Origin: Argopecten irradians
Lineage: Eukaryota > Mollusca > Bivalvia > Pectinida > Pectinidae
Direction: 5' to 3'
Assembly: GCF_041381155.1 (NCBI RefSeq)
Contig: NC_091142.1
Span: forward strand, 35,761,604-35,825,603
DNA: 64,000 nt
Position 1 is the first letter of the stretch, and each line of letters begins with the position of its first letter. The notes beneath the pieces are model-generated. The model saw only the letters and a program-made list of their open reading frames with translations. It was not told the origin of the DNA and made no database searches. A program made the position numbers and the translations under genes. This document shows positions 35,901-45,600 of the stretch, piece after piece.

Positions 35901-36452
35901 ACATTTCTATGAAGTTTTATGCATGTAAGAGACCGATTTAGAAATCAAATAGTTACGGGCCCAATTAAGGAAATTGAACAATGTCTTTAAAATCATCCTC
36001 TATTGTCGGAATGAAAAAAATGTGCATGTTTAATCTTCAGCTACTTGCTGATATGTCCTTAAAAATTCAATTCTTAAAAATGTATATAGATTAACACCAT
36101 CATTAACAAAGGGGAGACAACCTAATTTTTTCCACTTTTCTGTTCATCATAACAGGTGCTGTCACGTGATTTGCCTGAATCTGCTGCAAAGGCTTGTGAG
36201 ATCAAGATTGCATCAATCCCCGAGTTCTTTACGTCTATCGGCCTTCCAATGTACACCAATATGTTCCTGGAGGAAAACCTCACAGCAATGGAGGATTTAC
36301 TTCAGCTCAATTTCGAAGACATTCGTGATATCACCCGTACACATGGTAAACATGTCAAACGAATCTCTCATGCACTAGATTGGGTACGAACACGTATCTC
36401 GACACTGAGAAAGACTAGCGCTAAGGATGCAGCTGTGATGGATCGAGTGTAA
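20842..36452 (+). CDS. SASH1: SASH1-family SAM/SH3 scaffold (12 exons, 5' end missing)
   Basis: Invertebrate member of the SASH1/SLY scaffold family, cytosolic adaptors in signalling and cytoskeletal control. Exons: 20842-20946, 21313-21416, 22276-22318, 22788-22857, 23140-23853, 26522-26603, 28286-28428, 31372-31569, 33907-34057, 34246-35327, 35672-35803, 36156-36452; about 1040 residues. The order matches human SASH1: FRNIGLRR and MALMLMVKEG blocks, long variable region, SH3, SAM1, DSGCYAS motif, ENIDLALEPYSTKTGECGIP block, SAM2, stop. Exons 3 and 5 each need a one-base frame correction in a homopolymer (A8 at 22278-22285, G5 near 23567), most likely sequence errors. The first visible exon enters mid-codon, so the start lies upstream. 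Confidence 0.92.
21313..21416 (+). CDS. SASH1: SASH1 exon: MALMLMVKEG block
   Basis: A 104-nt exon encoding GDPNAYDITMDDDDRMALML then MVKEGKITTEHALQV. This is the most conserved N-terminal block of the family (YDITLSDEDRIALMMMVKEK). The donor chosen is GTCAGT at 21417. A second in-frame GT 30 nt later would add VSGNWPDGTI. Confidence 0.88.
22276..22318 (+). CDS. SASH1: SASH1 exon: KKYEEERRKDIEQ helix (frame shifted by A8)
   Basis: A 43-nt exon between ATCACAG and GTGAGT. Read from the preceding phase it gives VKKIRGRETERHRT and cannot join the next exon without a stop. With seven rather than eight A residues it gives VKKYEEERRKDIEQ and joins in phase to REKAMKKKKK. Human SASH1 has LKEYEAQHRQ at this point. 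An extra A in the run is the simplest explanation. Confidence 0.78.
22788..22857 (+). CDS. SASH1: SASH1 exon: lysine-rich segment
   Basis: A 70-nt exon encoding REKAMKKKKKLPKPVKSPSA then TCT. It is strongly basic and could act as a nuclear localisation or membrane-contact segment; that is inference from composition only. The splice sites are clean. Confidence 0.8.
23140..23853 (+). CDS. SASH1: SASH1 exon: long variable region (one frame break)
   Basis: A 714-nt exon. The first ~430 nt read SAARCEVCSGYKGSPHDLGY and onwards in the phase given by the previous exon. The last ~280 nt read RDDLSPGGEASRSGSCVDHS and onwards in the phase demanded by the next exon. The two frames meet in the GGGGG run near 23567, where one G fewer restores a continuous protein. 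The region is rich in Cys, His, Ser and Pro, with paired CxxC (CEVC, CRSC), but matches no domain I know. Its donor edge is repeated downstream. Confidence 0.78.
23812..24035 (+). repeat. 73-bp array carrying the SASH1 exon-5 donor edge
   Basis: Three units, offset by exactly 73 bp (23812, 23885, 23958). Each holds the last 39 coding bases, the donor and about 30 intron bases ending in TTACAG. The second unit is therefore a complete in-frame cassette (AG, 39 nt, GTAAG). The third has lost the donor GT. Confidence 0.9.
26522..26603 (+). CDS. SASH1: SASH1 exon: serine-rich segment
   Basis: An 82-nt exon encoding ETLAVTVGASPKSASSDSNH then SADSSGL. It leaves a single T that joins GT of the next exon to make cysteine. 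This fixes the phase of exon 5's second half. About 2.7 kb of intron precede it. Confidence 0.78.
26612..27020 (+). repeat. Degenerate ~45-60-bp repeats in a SASH1 intron
   Basis: Loosely repeated phrases AGGTCAAGGTCAC, GATGTTGATATCTACT and CTCATAGAGGTCA recur about seven times. They begin just after the exon donor but include no exon sequence. The divergence suggests an old minisatellite. Confidence 0.55.
28286..28428 (+). CDS. SASH1: SASH1 exon: start of SH3 domain
   Basis: A 143-nt exon encoding YRSTSPNTGQTGVSVEEVSG, then CGQVSYVQAHSDFVPTSKSR and DALTLQ. The VxAHSDFVPTSxxxDALTL stretch is the first SH3 strand and RT loop, equivalent to ARVHTDFTPSPYDTDSLKL in human SASH1. Confidence 0.88.
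28497..28827. repeat. 70-bp array carrying the SH3 exon acceptor edge (left part)
   Basis: Units repeat the last ~45 intron bases, the acceptor and ~24 coding bases (AAGGGAGACGTGATCC) of exon 31372-31569. Direct copies have cores at about 28631, 28701 and 28771, exactly 70 bp apart. One further copy at 28497-28560 is inverted. The array resumes at 31291 beyond an inserted element. Confidence 0.88.
28828..31290 (+). mobile_element. Non-autonomous element with ~157-bp satellite core, inserted in an array
   Basis: About 2.46 kb. The left end folds on itself (AGCTCACCTGGTCC / GGACCAAGGTGAGCT) and is followed by (CGTCC)n. Then come about 13 tandem monomers of ~157 bp, each with GGCTGACCCCCC, GGGGTCAATTTGGC and GACTTCTTCTCTGAAAC. 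The right end has GGTGAGCGATACAGG and the palindrome AGGCCCTCTGGGCCT. There is no coding capacity. It splits one unit of the 70-bp array, so it is younger than the array. It resembles pearl/Helentron-like elements of bivalves; the class is not proven. Confidence 0.82.
31291..31371 (+). repeat. 70-bp array carrying the SH3 exon acceptor edge (right part)
   Basis: The last duplicated unit (core at about 31303) lies 70 bp before the true exon start at 31372, and continues the array interrupted at 28827. The copy reads GAGAGAAGGGAGATGTG, so its acceptor is GAGAG rather than AACAG. Confidence 0.85.
31372..31569 (+). CDS. SASH1: SASH1 exon: rest of SH3 domain and start of SAM1
   Basis: A 198-nt phase-0 exon encoding KGDVIRVLYKPPGDLWRGVL, KGKTGWFRVSCVEPL and NKPKTVQEVLHVIGLE. 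The KGD, W-GVL-GKxGWF and final strand are typical SH3 elements. The PKTVQEVLHVIGL end starts the SAM helix, as in human (PKSVEDLLDRINL). Both edges of this exon are tandemly duplicated in its flanking introns. Confidence 0.92.
31556..31810 (+). repeat. 36-bp array carrying the SH3 exon donor edge
   Basis: Seven units of 36 bp follow the donor. Each has ~12 coding bases of the exon end (ATAGGGCTAGAG), then GTAGG and GTCATAGAAACAAGG. As 36 is divisible by three, the exon frame stays open through the array, reading VGCHRNKVIGLE seven times before a stop at about 31828. Each unit offers an equivalent donor. Confidence 0.92.
32100..33500 (+). repeat. Intronic block with ~300-bp direct repeats
   Basis: Segments 32105-32412 and 33177-33475 are nearly identical. 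A partial, diverged copy lies at about 32838-33060. The middle contains the hairpin GGCGAGGTAATCACCTCGCC at 32434. The short spacing, absence of coding sequence and lack of TG...CA ends argue against an LTR pair. It looks like a local segmental duplication of an unclassified repeat. Confidence 0.7.
33907..34057 (+). CDS. SASH1: SASH1 exon: SAM1 domain
   Basis: A 151-nt exon encoding SLETVFIQNGFDELDTFANV, DEEDLDVLGIFDPLIRTKLL and STADLIKNTQ. It aligns with human SASH1 SAM1 ([20 protein letters not shown] then [20 protein letters not shown]). SAM domains mediate homo- and hetero-oligomerisation. Confidence 0.93.
34246..35327 (+). CDS. SASH1: SASH1 exon: long disordered linker and C-terminal conserved block
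   Basis: A 1082-nt exon. It starts DTPTLQWKFPQSRAGPP and contains QDSGCYASFEHL, equivalent to PRDSGCYESSENL in human SASH1. A serine-rich, probably disordered region follows. A short coding repeat (PQGHNPQGHNPQGPNP) lies at about 35010-35090. The end, RSLLNLITSKLLSENIDLAL then EPYSTK, matches the [20 protein letters not shown] block. The frame is open throughout. Confidence 0.92.
35672..35803 (+). CDS. SASH1: SASH1 exon: GECGIPPLLVQRYADEL block
   Basis: A 132-nt phase-0 exon encoding TGECGIPPLLVQRYADELRQ, DLVSVALVVDQVRVQQLCSR and HRPA. Human SASH1 has GRCGIPEALVQRYAEDLDQ and DQIRVKQLRKQHRMA. This block between the two SAM domains is specific to the SASH1 branch and decides the orthology call. 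Confidence 0.94.
36156..36452 (+). CDS. SASH1: SASH1 last exon: SAM2 and stop
   Basis: A 297-nt terminal exon. SAM2 reads SIPEFFTSIGLPMYTNMFLE, ENLTAMEDLLQLNFEDIRDI and HGKHVKRISHAL, and a basic tail ends in AAVMDRV followed by TAA. Human SAM2 has VSDWLISIGLPMYAGTL. Confidence 0.93.
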   Translation: MLSRDLPESAAKACEIKIASIPEFFTSIGLPMYTNMFLEENLTAMEDLLQLNFEDIRDITRTHGKHVKRISHALDWVRTRISTLRKTSAKDAAVMDRV

Positions 36453-37640
36453 AATAAGTGGAAATGTGTGTTCATGTGTGGTTAAATATGTTCATGTAAG
36501 GTTTAACATCAGTAGTTATTCATTCATGTGAGGATAAACTTCATTCATATTAGAATGAACCCTTTGAGAAATATACGAATTAAGTGACAGGAGTACTATC
36601 TCTTCATTGTTGTAGGCTCAATCCAGAGTAATTCTACAAATTTGCAAAATGATTTACTTCTTCATACAAATTTTGTGTGGTTGTCTTTTTAAAGTCCATT
36701 GAAATTTTATGGACCTTTTTACTAAGAATATATTTTCCTTTTTTGAAGGAACGGTTTTATCATCTTGCATTTTACATATTACCCAGTATTTTTCACCCTG
36801 GTTCAACAGTCTTGCTGTCGTCTGTCCCATAATTTGGCAGTAGTTTAATATATACCTTCTAAACTTTTATCACATGGTTGTCGATTTGGCAGTGTTTCTA
36901 TGGTTGTAGGTTTCTTGATCAATTATTTACAAAATTTGGAGATTACATATTCTCTAGATGTACAGGAATCTCTTTTTACCTGTCGGTTGAATACTGCTGA
37001 ATATTAGGACTCATTTTTTGTGCTAAAGACCTTGACATAGTAAACACCTTGACATAGAGAAAAACTATTTATTTTAAATGTCAGAATATTGTATTATTCT
37101 TTAAATATTTATTATGTAAAGGCGTGGTTGTAAGAATGGTTGTTGTACAAGTTGTACATTGCTATAACAGTGAGGTTGGAAACACTCAACCATATCTGTA
37201 TAGATCACCATCAGTGTAAATCTATTTTAAATCTTTCGATAACAGTACAGAAAACTTTTAGAGTGTTGTGATAATTTTCAGACTTGTATTTTCCTTAAGA
37301 ATTTTCCCCATTACTTACACTACATGGCCATGTTGGTTTGTCAAAATCAACACTTTATTTCACTCAAAGTAATTTTCCATGACAGTACAATATATAAACG
37401 TTTGATGGTTGATCTGTAATGGCTGATGTTCCGGGTAGATTATATATGTATGTTGATGTCTGTGTGTTGGGGGTTTGTTCTTGCCTCTGCTATATATCCC
37501 AATGACCTTCATAAAGGTTATTGTAATTATGTGTATACGAGTCAATGACACAACCATCTTATATTGAAATCTGTATCCTTTATAACAAATATAGCTTTGT
37601 CATTTATTTGTTGCGGTTACAACACTCATTAAAGTTATGG
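36453..37640 (+). other. Probable SASH1 3' UTR
   Basis: AT-rich sequence after the stop without repeats or open frames. An ATTAAA-type signal lies at about 37630 (CACTCATTAAAGTTATGG) and could mark the poly(A) site; this is inference from sequence only. Confidence 0.45.
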
Positions 37641-37862
37641 AACTATATACACATGTGTTTGACTTGTTCATTTCTATCAGACGAAGTCAAAATGTGTTGA
37701 CTTTGGTGCAATCAAATTTTAATGCAATTTACTTTTGAACAAACGAGTGCGATGATAAATTAACCTACAGTAAAACAATGTATAGCATGCACAAAATGCA
37801 GCAAGTACTACCATAATTTTTGTGCAAAAGTGCTCGCACAAAAATGCAGTAAGATAAGATTA

Positions 37863-38460
37863 CAGTGGACCCGCGATAATCAGGACGCCGATAGTCTGGA
37901 AAACACACAAACCGGACTGAAATGTCAGGGAAACGGATTTACATAAAGTTATTTATACTCACTAGTTCGGAAATTCGGATTCCGAATCCGGAACTCTATT
38001 TCGGAACGGAATGTAATTTTTGTTGATAAATTCCCGCAATAATCCGGACAAGTTGTTGTCGCCACGTGCCGAGAAAATCAAAGGTCAGCTACAGTCATGT
38101 GTAAAATGCACACTGAAAAATGACATACGGATGGGATACGTGGCTATATGCATACACAGTACACAATTAACAATGGCTTTCGGTTTTGTATTTTGAAAAA
38201 GAAATACGTTTATTTAATATTCTTAACGTAATAATATAAAAAAAAACAACACCTATAAAACATAACAAACGAAGTATTTATTATAATACACGTATATTAC
38301 AGAAAAAGCCTATCATCGATTACAAGGTTAAGGGGAGTAACTCGTACGTGACAATTTAATTGACTATGAACACGGAATTCGGCAGTCCGGAAAACTCGTA
38401 ATCCAGACGATTTAGGCTGGGAACGAAGGTGTCCGGATTATGGAGAGTCCATGGTACTGT
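37863..38460. mobile_element. Tigger/pogo-like MITE
   Basis: The ends are inverted: CAGTGGACCCGCGATAATC on the left, and the complement of GGATTATGGAGAGTCC...ACTG on the right, sharing GATAATCCGGAC-type termini. TA flanks the left end. About 600 bp with no transposase. Termini of this kind are typical of pogo/Tigger members of the Tc1-mariner superfamily. The right TA is not perfect. Confidence 0.65.
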
Positions 38461-38670
38461 TAAAATATGCAAGTTATAGTTTACAGAATAGTGTGTACAT
38501 CAATATAACTGATCTTGTAATATCATTGGAATGAGGACACCTTTTTAATAAATGTATAGCATGCTCTTGGACCCATCTGTAAGTTTTAGCCTTCCTGAAG
38601 TCAAAGGGAAGCAACTCTTAAAAAACAATCAGTTTTGACACTGAAAATGAATTTCACCTTTACGGCCATG

Positions 38671-38985
38671 CCATCCTTAACATTCCATGTGTTACCATCA
38701 CTGTCATAATATCCACCCCTGGAAAATGCTATAACAAAACTGAAGGCTCCATGTGCAACAGAAGATGAGACAGGTAGTTTGGTCATTTAATTTACATCAA
38801 AAGAATCTAATAACTGTACACTTTAGTTGACTGTATGGCTTTGAAGTTGTGCGTCTCTCTCTATAAACGAAATTTCTGTAATTGGTCAGTTTTTTCTCTC
38901 TCGAAATGCCTTCAAATTTACTATGACATATTTCAGGAGTGGATATTATGACAGTAATAGTAACCCCTGAAATATCGAGGATGGG
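38671..38985. mobile_element. Short TIR element, CCATCCTCGATA family
   Basis: The left end CCATCCTTAACATTCC...TCATAATATCCACCCC mirrors the right end GGATATTATGACAG...CGAGGATGG. It is about 315 bp, non-coding, and the same family as the copies at 57262 and 59952. Confidence 0.6.
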
Positions 38986-39589
38986 GGCAACTGGGGCATG
39001 CATACATTTATGAATTTAAAAACAACAAACATGATTTATCTATTTGTAGTTCTCTTTATAAATGATTTTCTATTTCACAATATGTACATATATCTGTTCA
39101 AATATATATATATAATATAAATATGTATCTATATAACATATTCTTTATTATGAATGTGAATGATACATATTACACACTTTAAAGAAAAAACACAAATCCC
39201 CCGGGATACAGGTTACCATGGTGCTTTGGTTGGGAAACCTTGAAGTTACACGTGCTTGGGACTAGTAATTTTCTATTCCTGGTACTGAAGAAAGCAGAAA
39301 GACTTGAATTATGATACATCTTAAACTCGAGATACTCCATGATTGAAGCATGATATTGTATTACTTTAGGCCAATGGTACCATGAGAATACAGTGTATGA
39401 GTGAGGGTACAGTTTATGTGGATGAACAAACATCAAAGACTTCCACATTCCCCTGACCAGAGTGACCTGTATCCACTGTAACTTGCATTGTATAAAGATT
39501 TCTATGAAATCAAGCAAACCTTTTGAAGATGTTGATAACTAAATCTTATAGCAAGGGTAATCTAGTATGTTTAACAACCAAAATATAGT

Positions 39590-40490
39590 CGTACCTGTAT
39601 ATAATGACCACCCAAGGGACAAACCTGTATATAATGACCACCCAAGGGACAAACCTGTCTATAAAGACCACCCAAGGGACAAACCTGTCTATAATGACCA
39701 CCCAAGGGACAAACCTGTATATAATGACCACCCAAGGGACAAACCTGTCTATAATGACCACCCAAGGGACAAACCTGTCTATAATGACCACCCAAGGGAC
39801 AAACCTGTCTATAATGACCACCCAAGGGACAAACCTGTATATAATGACCACCCAAGGGACAAACCTGTATATAATGACCACCCAAGGGACAAACCTGTTA
39901 TAATGACCAAGGGACAAACCTGTATATAATGACCACCCAAGGACAAACTGTTATAAACCACCCAAGGGACAAACCTGTATATAATGACCACCCAAGGGAC
40001 AAACCTGTTATAAGACCACCCAAGGACAACCTGTCTATAAGACCACCCAAGGGACAAACCTGTATATAATGACCACCCAAGGGACAAACCTGTATATAAG
40101 ACCACCCAAGGGACAAACCTGTATATAATGACCACCCAAGGGGGACAAACAAACCTGTCTATAAAGACCACCCAAGGGACAAACCTGTATATAATGACCA
40201 CCCAAGGGACAAACCTGTATATAAAGACCACCCAAGGGACAAACCTGTCTATAATGACCACCCAAGGGACCAAACCTGTCTATAATGACCACCCAAGGGA
40301 CAAACGTTTAATGACCACCAAGGGACAAACCTGTCTATAAAGACCACCCAAGGGACAAACCTGTCTATAAAGACCACCCAAGGGACAAACCTGTCTATAA
40401 AGACCACCCAAGGGGACAAACCTGTATATAATGACCACCCAAGGGACAAACCTGTATATAATGACCACCCAAGGGACAAAGAGAAATGGT
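39590..40490. repeat. 30-bp minisatellite, ~29 units
   Basis: Head-to-tail units of 30 bp with the consensus ACCACCCAAGGGACAAACC, mostly intact on the left and with small deletions to the right. Open frames on both strands are by-products of the 30-bp period. Flanking phrases (GTCGTTATATAGAGGTGG) look like degenerate units of the same repeat. Confidence 0.95.
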
Positions 40491-41389
40491 CTTCATAGCC
40501 AAGTGACCTTTATCCACAGGCCAAATTAAGTTACAATTGACCAATTTGTACCCAAAACAGTGGTCATATTAAACAGGTAGTCGTTATATAGAGGTGGTTG
40601 TTAAGACAGATATTACTGTACTATCTATAAGGTTTATTTCCTAGAAACGAAACCTTCACATTTTTGTAAAAAAAAAAAAAAAAAAGTTTTCAGATACTGT
40701 ACGTAGAAATTGAAAAGAAAATAATATAAAATGAGGACTTACCAATGAGTGTTGGATTTAGGATCTAAATGGTCATAAACAAAATTATATAAATATATTC
40801 AGCAAGATCATAGAAACGTTCATCAGACATTTTGTAAGATGAGCTAAAAATATTGCACCTTTATGAATATGAACCCAGAAAGTGGACTAAAAGTTAATGA
40901 CATGTTCAATAAATATGACTTCAGCTGACATTTTAAAAATCTCATTTAAAATGTTGCATGTGTGTAATAATACAATAAAGATAACCTGTGGAGTCGGTGA
41001 TGAGATCATCCAGTAATGGAATAACACTGAATGCCACAGCTGGAACACGACCTAGCTACAGTCGTCTCCCCTTACAATACACACAATTATAACACATAGT
41101 ACAATATACTGTACATAATTACTAGCTAGAGTGGGAATGGATTTCATATCACTGCTGCTTCCATAGTAGGATTCTTGATTCCTTTCTTTATAAAGTATAT
41201 GGGAATTATATACATGAAAACGATAATACTGAAGGAATAACTGTGACAATATTTTTCTTCAATGGCATACGTCTCTTAATCCTGGACTGGACTAAAAGTG
41301 TGGTTCATTAACTGCTACATTCAAGTAGCATGAAGCACTAAAGTACTTTTAAGCTATAGCTAGTGTGTATTGATGCTAATTTCTAGCAG

Positions 41390-41770
41390 AGAATGATTTC
41401 ATATACAGTAATAATACTTCCTTACGTCTAAACACAAACAATGAGGACCAACTTACTGCTAAACTTCAGTGAGGTACTACTGTATCGACATTGGTACAAG
41501 CAGTGCGTACTAACTAGTTTACTAGTAACACCCAACTCTAGATGTGTGTACTTCTAAAATGCTTAAATCTAGCAGTGTGTAGTTCCTAAATTCTAAAGCA
41601 CTAGCAATATCACTATTGTGTGTACTTCCTTACTGCTAAATGCTAGCAGTGTGTACCAACTTCATGCTAAACTTTAGCAGTGTATCATTGTGATGTTTAG
41701 CTTCAGCAGTGTGTATTTTCTTTCTGCTTGATTCTAGCAGTATGTTCTAACTCCATGCTACATATTGTAA
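41390..41770. repeat. Degenerate ~40-bp repeats
   Basis: The phrases CTAGCAGTGTGTA and CTAAACTTTAGCAG recur about eight times with variable spacing. It lies downstream of the CYB5R4 stop on that gene's 3' side and could be in its 3' UTR. No function is suggested. Confidence 0.55.
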
Positions 41771-42126
41771 AACATTATGGAATACTTTAAAAGTACTTGC
41801 TAGAAAACTACAGATGACATGAAATGAAATCAAAATGTGAAGTTATGAAATCTTAAATTTTTTCTTCAATACTGATTATTCTGCAAAAATAGAAGTTTCC
41901 TGGAAATCATTTGTGTCCTTATTGTAAATATATTTATACTATATCAATAAATTCACACATGTACACACATTGTCTAGAACATAACACTGTGAATCACCCT
42001 GTTCTTACGATACAGAATTATCGGAATAGCCATGTCACATCAGCTATTCTGATGACTATACATCGTCACTGGTTAACCTTTAGGATATCCCCAAGGGTAC
42101 ATCTTACAACTTTGTTATATATTATC

Positions 42127-42224
42127 CTGTAAAATTTTGTTGTCAATTGTCTGATCCCAAGATGGTATTACATTATCCTGTGGAATTTTGTTGTCAATTA
42201 TCTGATCCCCAGATGGTATTTAGT
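42127..42224. repeat. Short tandem duplication, two units of ~50 bp
   Basis: TTTTGTTGTCAATTGTCTGA and the following CCCAAGATGGTATT occur twice in a row with few differences. It lies about 400 bp downstream of the CYB5R4 stop, probably in the 3' UTR. Confidence 0.65.
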
Positions 42225-42615
42225 CGCTCCTCATGATCTCACACCCAGGTGTACCAGTTCAACGTCAGGAGTAAATGTTGAAGCATATACACAATGCAAA
42301 ATGCAAAGCAGTACCCATGCGGTTTGATTGACTGCTGGTAAACTGTCAATTCATCTTTAGGATATCCTTCAGGGTACATGAAGTCACTTTCTTGCTGTCT
42401 CTCCTGTAGACTTTTATGTATACATGGTAAATTTCCCTGTAAAGATTACGCTGTAGACTTTCACGGAGTACCCTGAAGACAATCTTCTATGGTACAGACA
42501 ATTCTGTAGACTTTTGGCGTTGACTTTTTTCAGGTTATGTATGATAACATTCCATCTCACAATATAAATATCTATTCCTGATACAATTTAATCCTACAGA
42601 TTTTGATAACGTGGA

Positions 42616-42670
42616 TCATCCTAGAAAGGCGTGCAGGTTATCATCACTGTATCCTATGTCTTTAGCTAAT
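42616..42670 (-). CDS. CYB5R4: CYB5R4 last exon
   Basis: A 55-nt terminal exon encoding LAKDIGYSDDNLHAFLG and TGA. Human ends LLHDLNFSKNEIHSFTA. The split codon CA|A (Gln) joins the previous exon in phase. Confidence 0.9.
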
Positions 42671-45600
42671 CTGGAGAAACAAACACAGAAAAGGTTTACA
42701 ATGATTAAATGAAATACTTTGGCACATGGCATTTAAATCAGTTACCTGGCAACAATATAAACCTTTACTGTCAGTGTTTGTCAATACTGTATTAAAATTC
42801 ATTTTTCTGTCAGTGATTTAAATTGTTTACACAAATATTATCATCAAAGTAAAATCCACATATTGTCTGCCCATTTTTTAAAGGTATTTTAATTCACTTT
42901 TTTATGACCAAAAAGTAAATCTCTGTTTTAAAACTGAAACTACAAAATGTTGGAGAAAGTTGGTTTACTGAAGTTTGAGGACGCTCCCTGATATACTTAC
43001 TGTATAACAGTCTTAGTAAATGGTGTAGGGCCACAGGCACATATAAGGGTGTCTGTTTTGGCCTCTGTGAATGGACTAAAACTTGTCATCAGATCCTCAC
43101 AGATCCGCCCGTGAGAACCTGTCCAGCTGCTACCTGGCTCCGATAGTACATATTGCACTGAAAACCTGTAAAAAAGATAAAATAGTTGGGTATAGTTACT
43201 TTATTACCATTAGATAAGTTCCAATAAATTATTTTAGATTTACCCATTTTATGGTGTTTTTGTTTATACACAAGTTACTTTATGATATTCATGAAATAAG
43301 TTACTAATCATGTTTGTGCATGAGAAGTCAAAGTCTATGTGATTGGAAAATTACTAAAGTAAAACATATTTATAACGAACATGTTTACAACCGAATCGTG
43401 ATTATAATGTAGCAATTTTTCGTTACCTGTCAAGGTTCCTATAAACTATGCTTATATTGAAGTGATTTTGTTGGTCCCAAAGGTTTGCTATAACCATGTT
43501 TTACTATACTCTGATATCTATTTCTGGAATCTTGTGAAAGGCAAGTCTATTACATTGCCATCTGATCATGGTTGACTGAATTACTTACCATTCATTTTTC
43601 TCTGATATATTCTGTCTAGGTGCTCTCTCCATAATATGTCATCTTCCGTTTTATTGAAAAACATTTAATTTGACTTTCCTGGAAAAAAAATGTTTGAAAA
43701 CCATTATGATATAATTTTTTATTCAATCCATTTTTATATCTCAACAAAATATTTGATACATGGATATAATCTGAACAAGAATTTCCACAGAAATGAATGT
43801 CATCTACAAATTAATTTAATTACAATAAGAGGCCCAGAGGGTCTGTATCACTCACCTGTTATTTTTAGCAATTATCACAAAAACTGTTACAATTAGAAAT
43901 CGCAAAATTGACCCCACAATTTTGAATCCCAACAATAATGATGAATACCATATGACTATGAGTGTTATTAAAATGAGAAGTTTCAGAGAAGAAGTTTTTT
44001 TTTATATGAATGTTGACATATTTTGGAATTGCCCCTCAGGCCTCAGGGTCAGCCCCATATCATTTGTACAATTTTTGAATCCCTAACCTATAAGGATGCT
44101 ACCATTGCATTATGAGTGCTATTCCATGCTTAGTTTCAGAGAAGAAGTTGTTTATATGAAATTAGCCAAATTGACCCCTTTTGGCCCTTTAGGGGGATCA
44201 GCCCGACAAATTCATACAATTTCAGTAGCTCATAAGGATGCTATCAGTCAAATTTTGTTAAATTCCGACCAGCTGTTATGGAGAAGAAATTGATTGTTGA
44301 CGAATGCAGGGCACCAGAAACCACGGTATCGCATAAGCTCAACTGGTCCGAAGGAAAGTGAAATTGAAAGTGAGGCTGAAACCTTACCTATTGGTGTTTT
44401 GTGATAAACAGTGGTTGATTAGTCCCACCATCGGCGTGAAGCCTGTTCCAGCAGCATACATGATGAGGTCACCTTGCCCATCGAGTCGACTTTCTCTGAA
44501 GTTTCCCTCATACTGGCTGACTTCTATAGAATCACCTACAATACATCACAGAACATGATTTATAATCATCACACTTTGATAAAGTTCTTTTAATACATTT
44601 AAAGGTATGCAAGATTTTGGTATATAGCTACCATGAGGAAAATTTCAATTTAATATTAGGTTTATATAATTGTGATATGAAATATCTAATAAAATCATCG
44701 TTAACTTACCTGGCCTTAACGAGTTTATCCATGGAGTTATCGCTCCGTCCGTGTAAATCTTGATCATTAAGTAGAACACCTTTCCCTGCGTTAGCCGATG
44801 GTCAGTGTCTTGTGTCCCGAGCAAGGGCTGGACGACTGTGTAACTTCGCTCTACCATCACACCTGGAATAAACAATGGTTAAGCTTATTAAGGGTGTATT
44901 CTGTACAGCATGGTCTTTGTAAAGCACTTCCCAATAATCATATGTCCAATCTTTGTTTCTGAATACTTATATCATAATTTTACCTGCATGTGTTTAATCA
45001 AAACTATATCTCTGAACAATGAAAGGCACATAGGCATTATTAGTCACTTAAGTTCAGAAATAAAACGTAAAAGTTTAGTATTTTTAAGTTTTCAAAATAA
45101 TATCTACATATTAATTTGGTAAGGTTATTCCATGTTTGAAAGCCAGTGTTACTCATAGATGTGCCAGGTTTTAGTGGTAGAAGAAGCCAGAGTACCAAGA
45201 GAAAATCACAAACCTACGGTTTTAACCTGACAACTACCTATGCAGGTTCCCAATATAAGAACCTGAGGTGATTGTCAGTGGTGAAATTCTGGGACACTTT
45301 AACCACATGGCCACAATATTCCTCTACATCTTTGTGAATATGTACAGAAAACTAAGTATGGTAGTCATACTAGATGTGTCAGAAATATACATACATACAG
45401 ACAAAGTCTTTAGATGGTACTGACATTACTTACCCTCGACATTGTGACGTACATGTACATGGTAACCGACAGGTACACACATACAGGTGCCAGGAGGCAG
45501 ACTTACACACAAGAGCTTTGTATCATGGTTAACAGAGACAACGGATTCCAAATGGCAGCTTACTATTATACCAAACCTAGAAAACAACAATTACATGTAA

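Noticed and set aside
39567-40480. Overlapping open frames of 60-150 codons on both strands with repeated peptide
   Set aside because: They arise from a 30-bp tandem repeat that is open in several frames. There is no start context, splice support or protein family.
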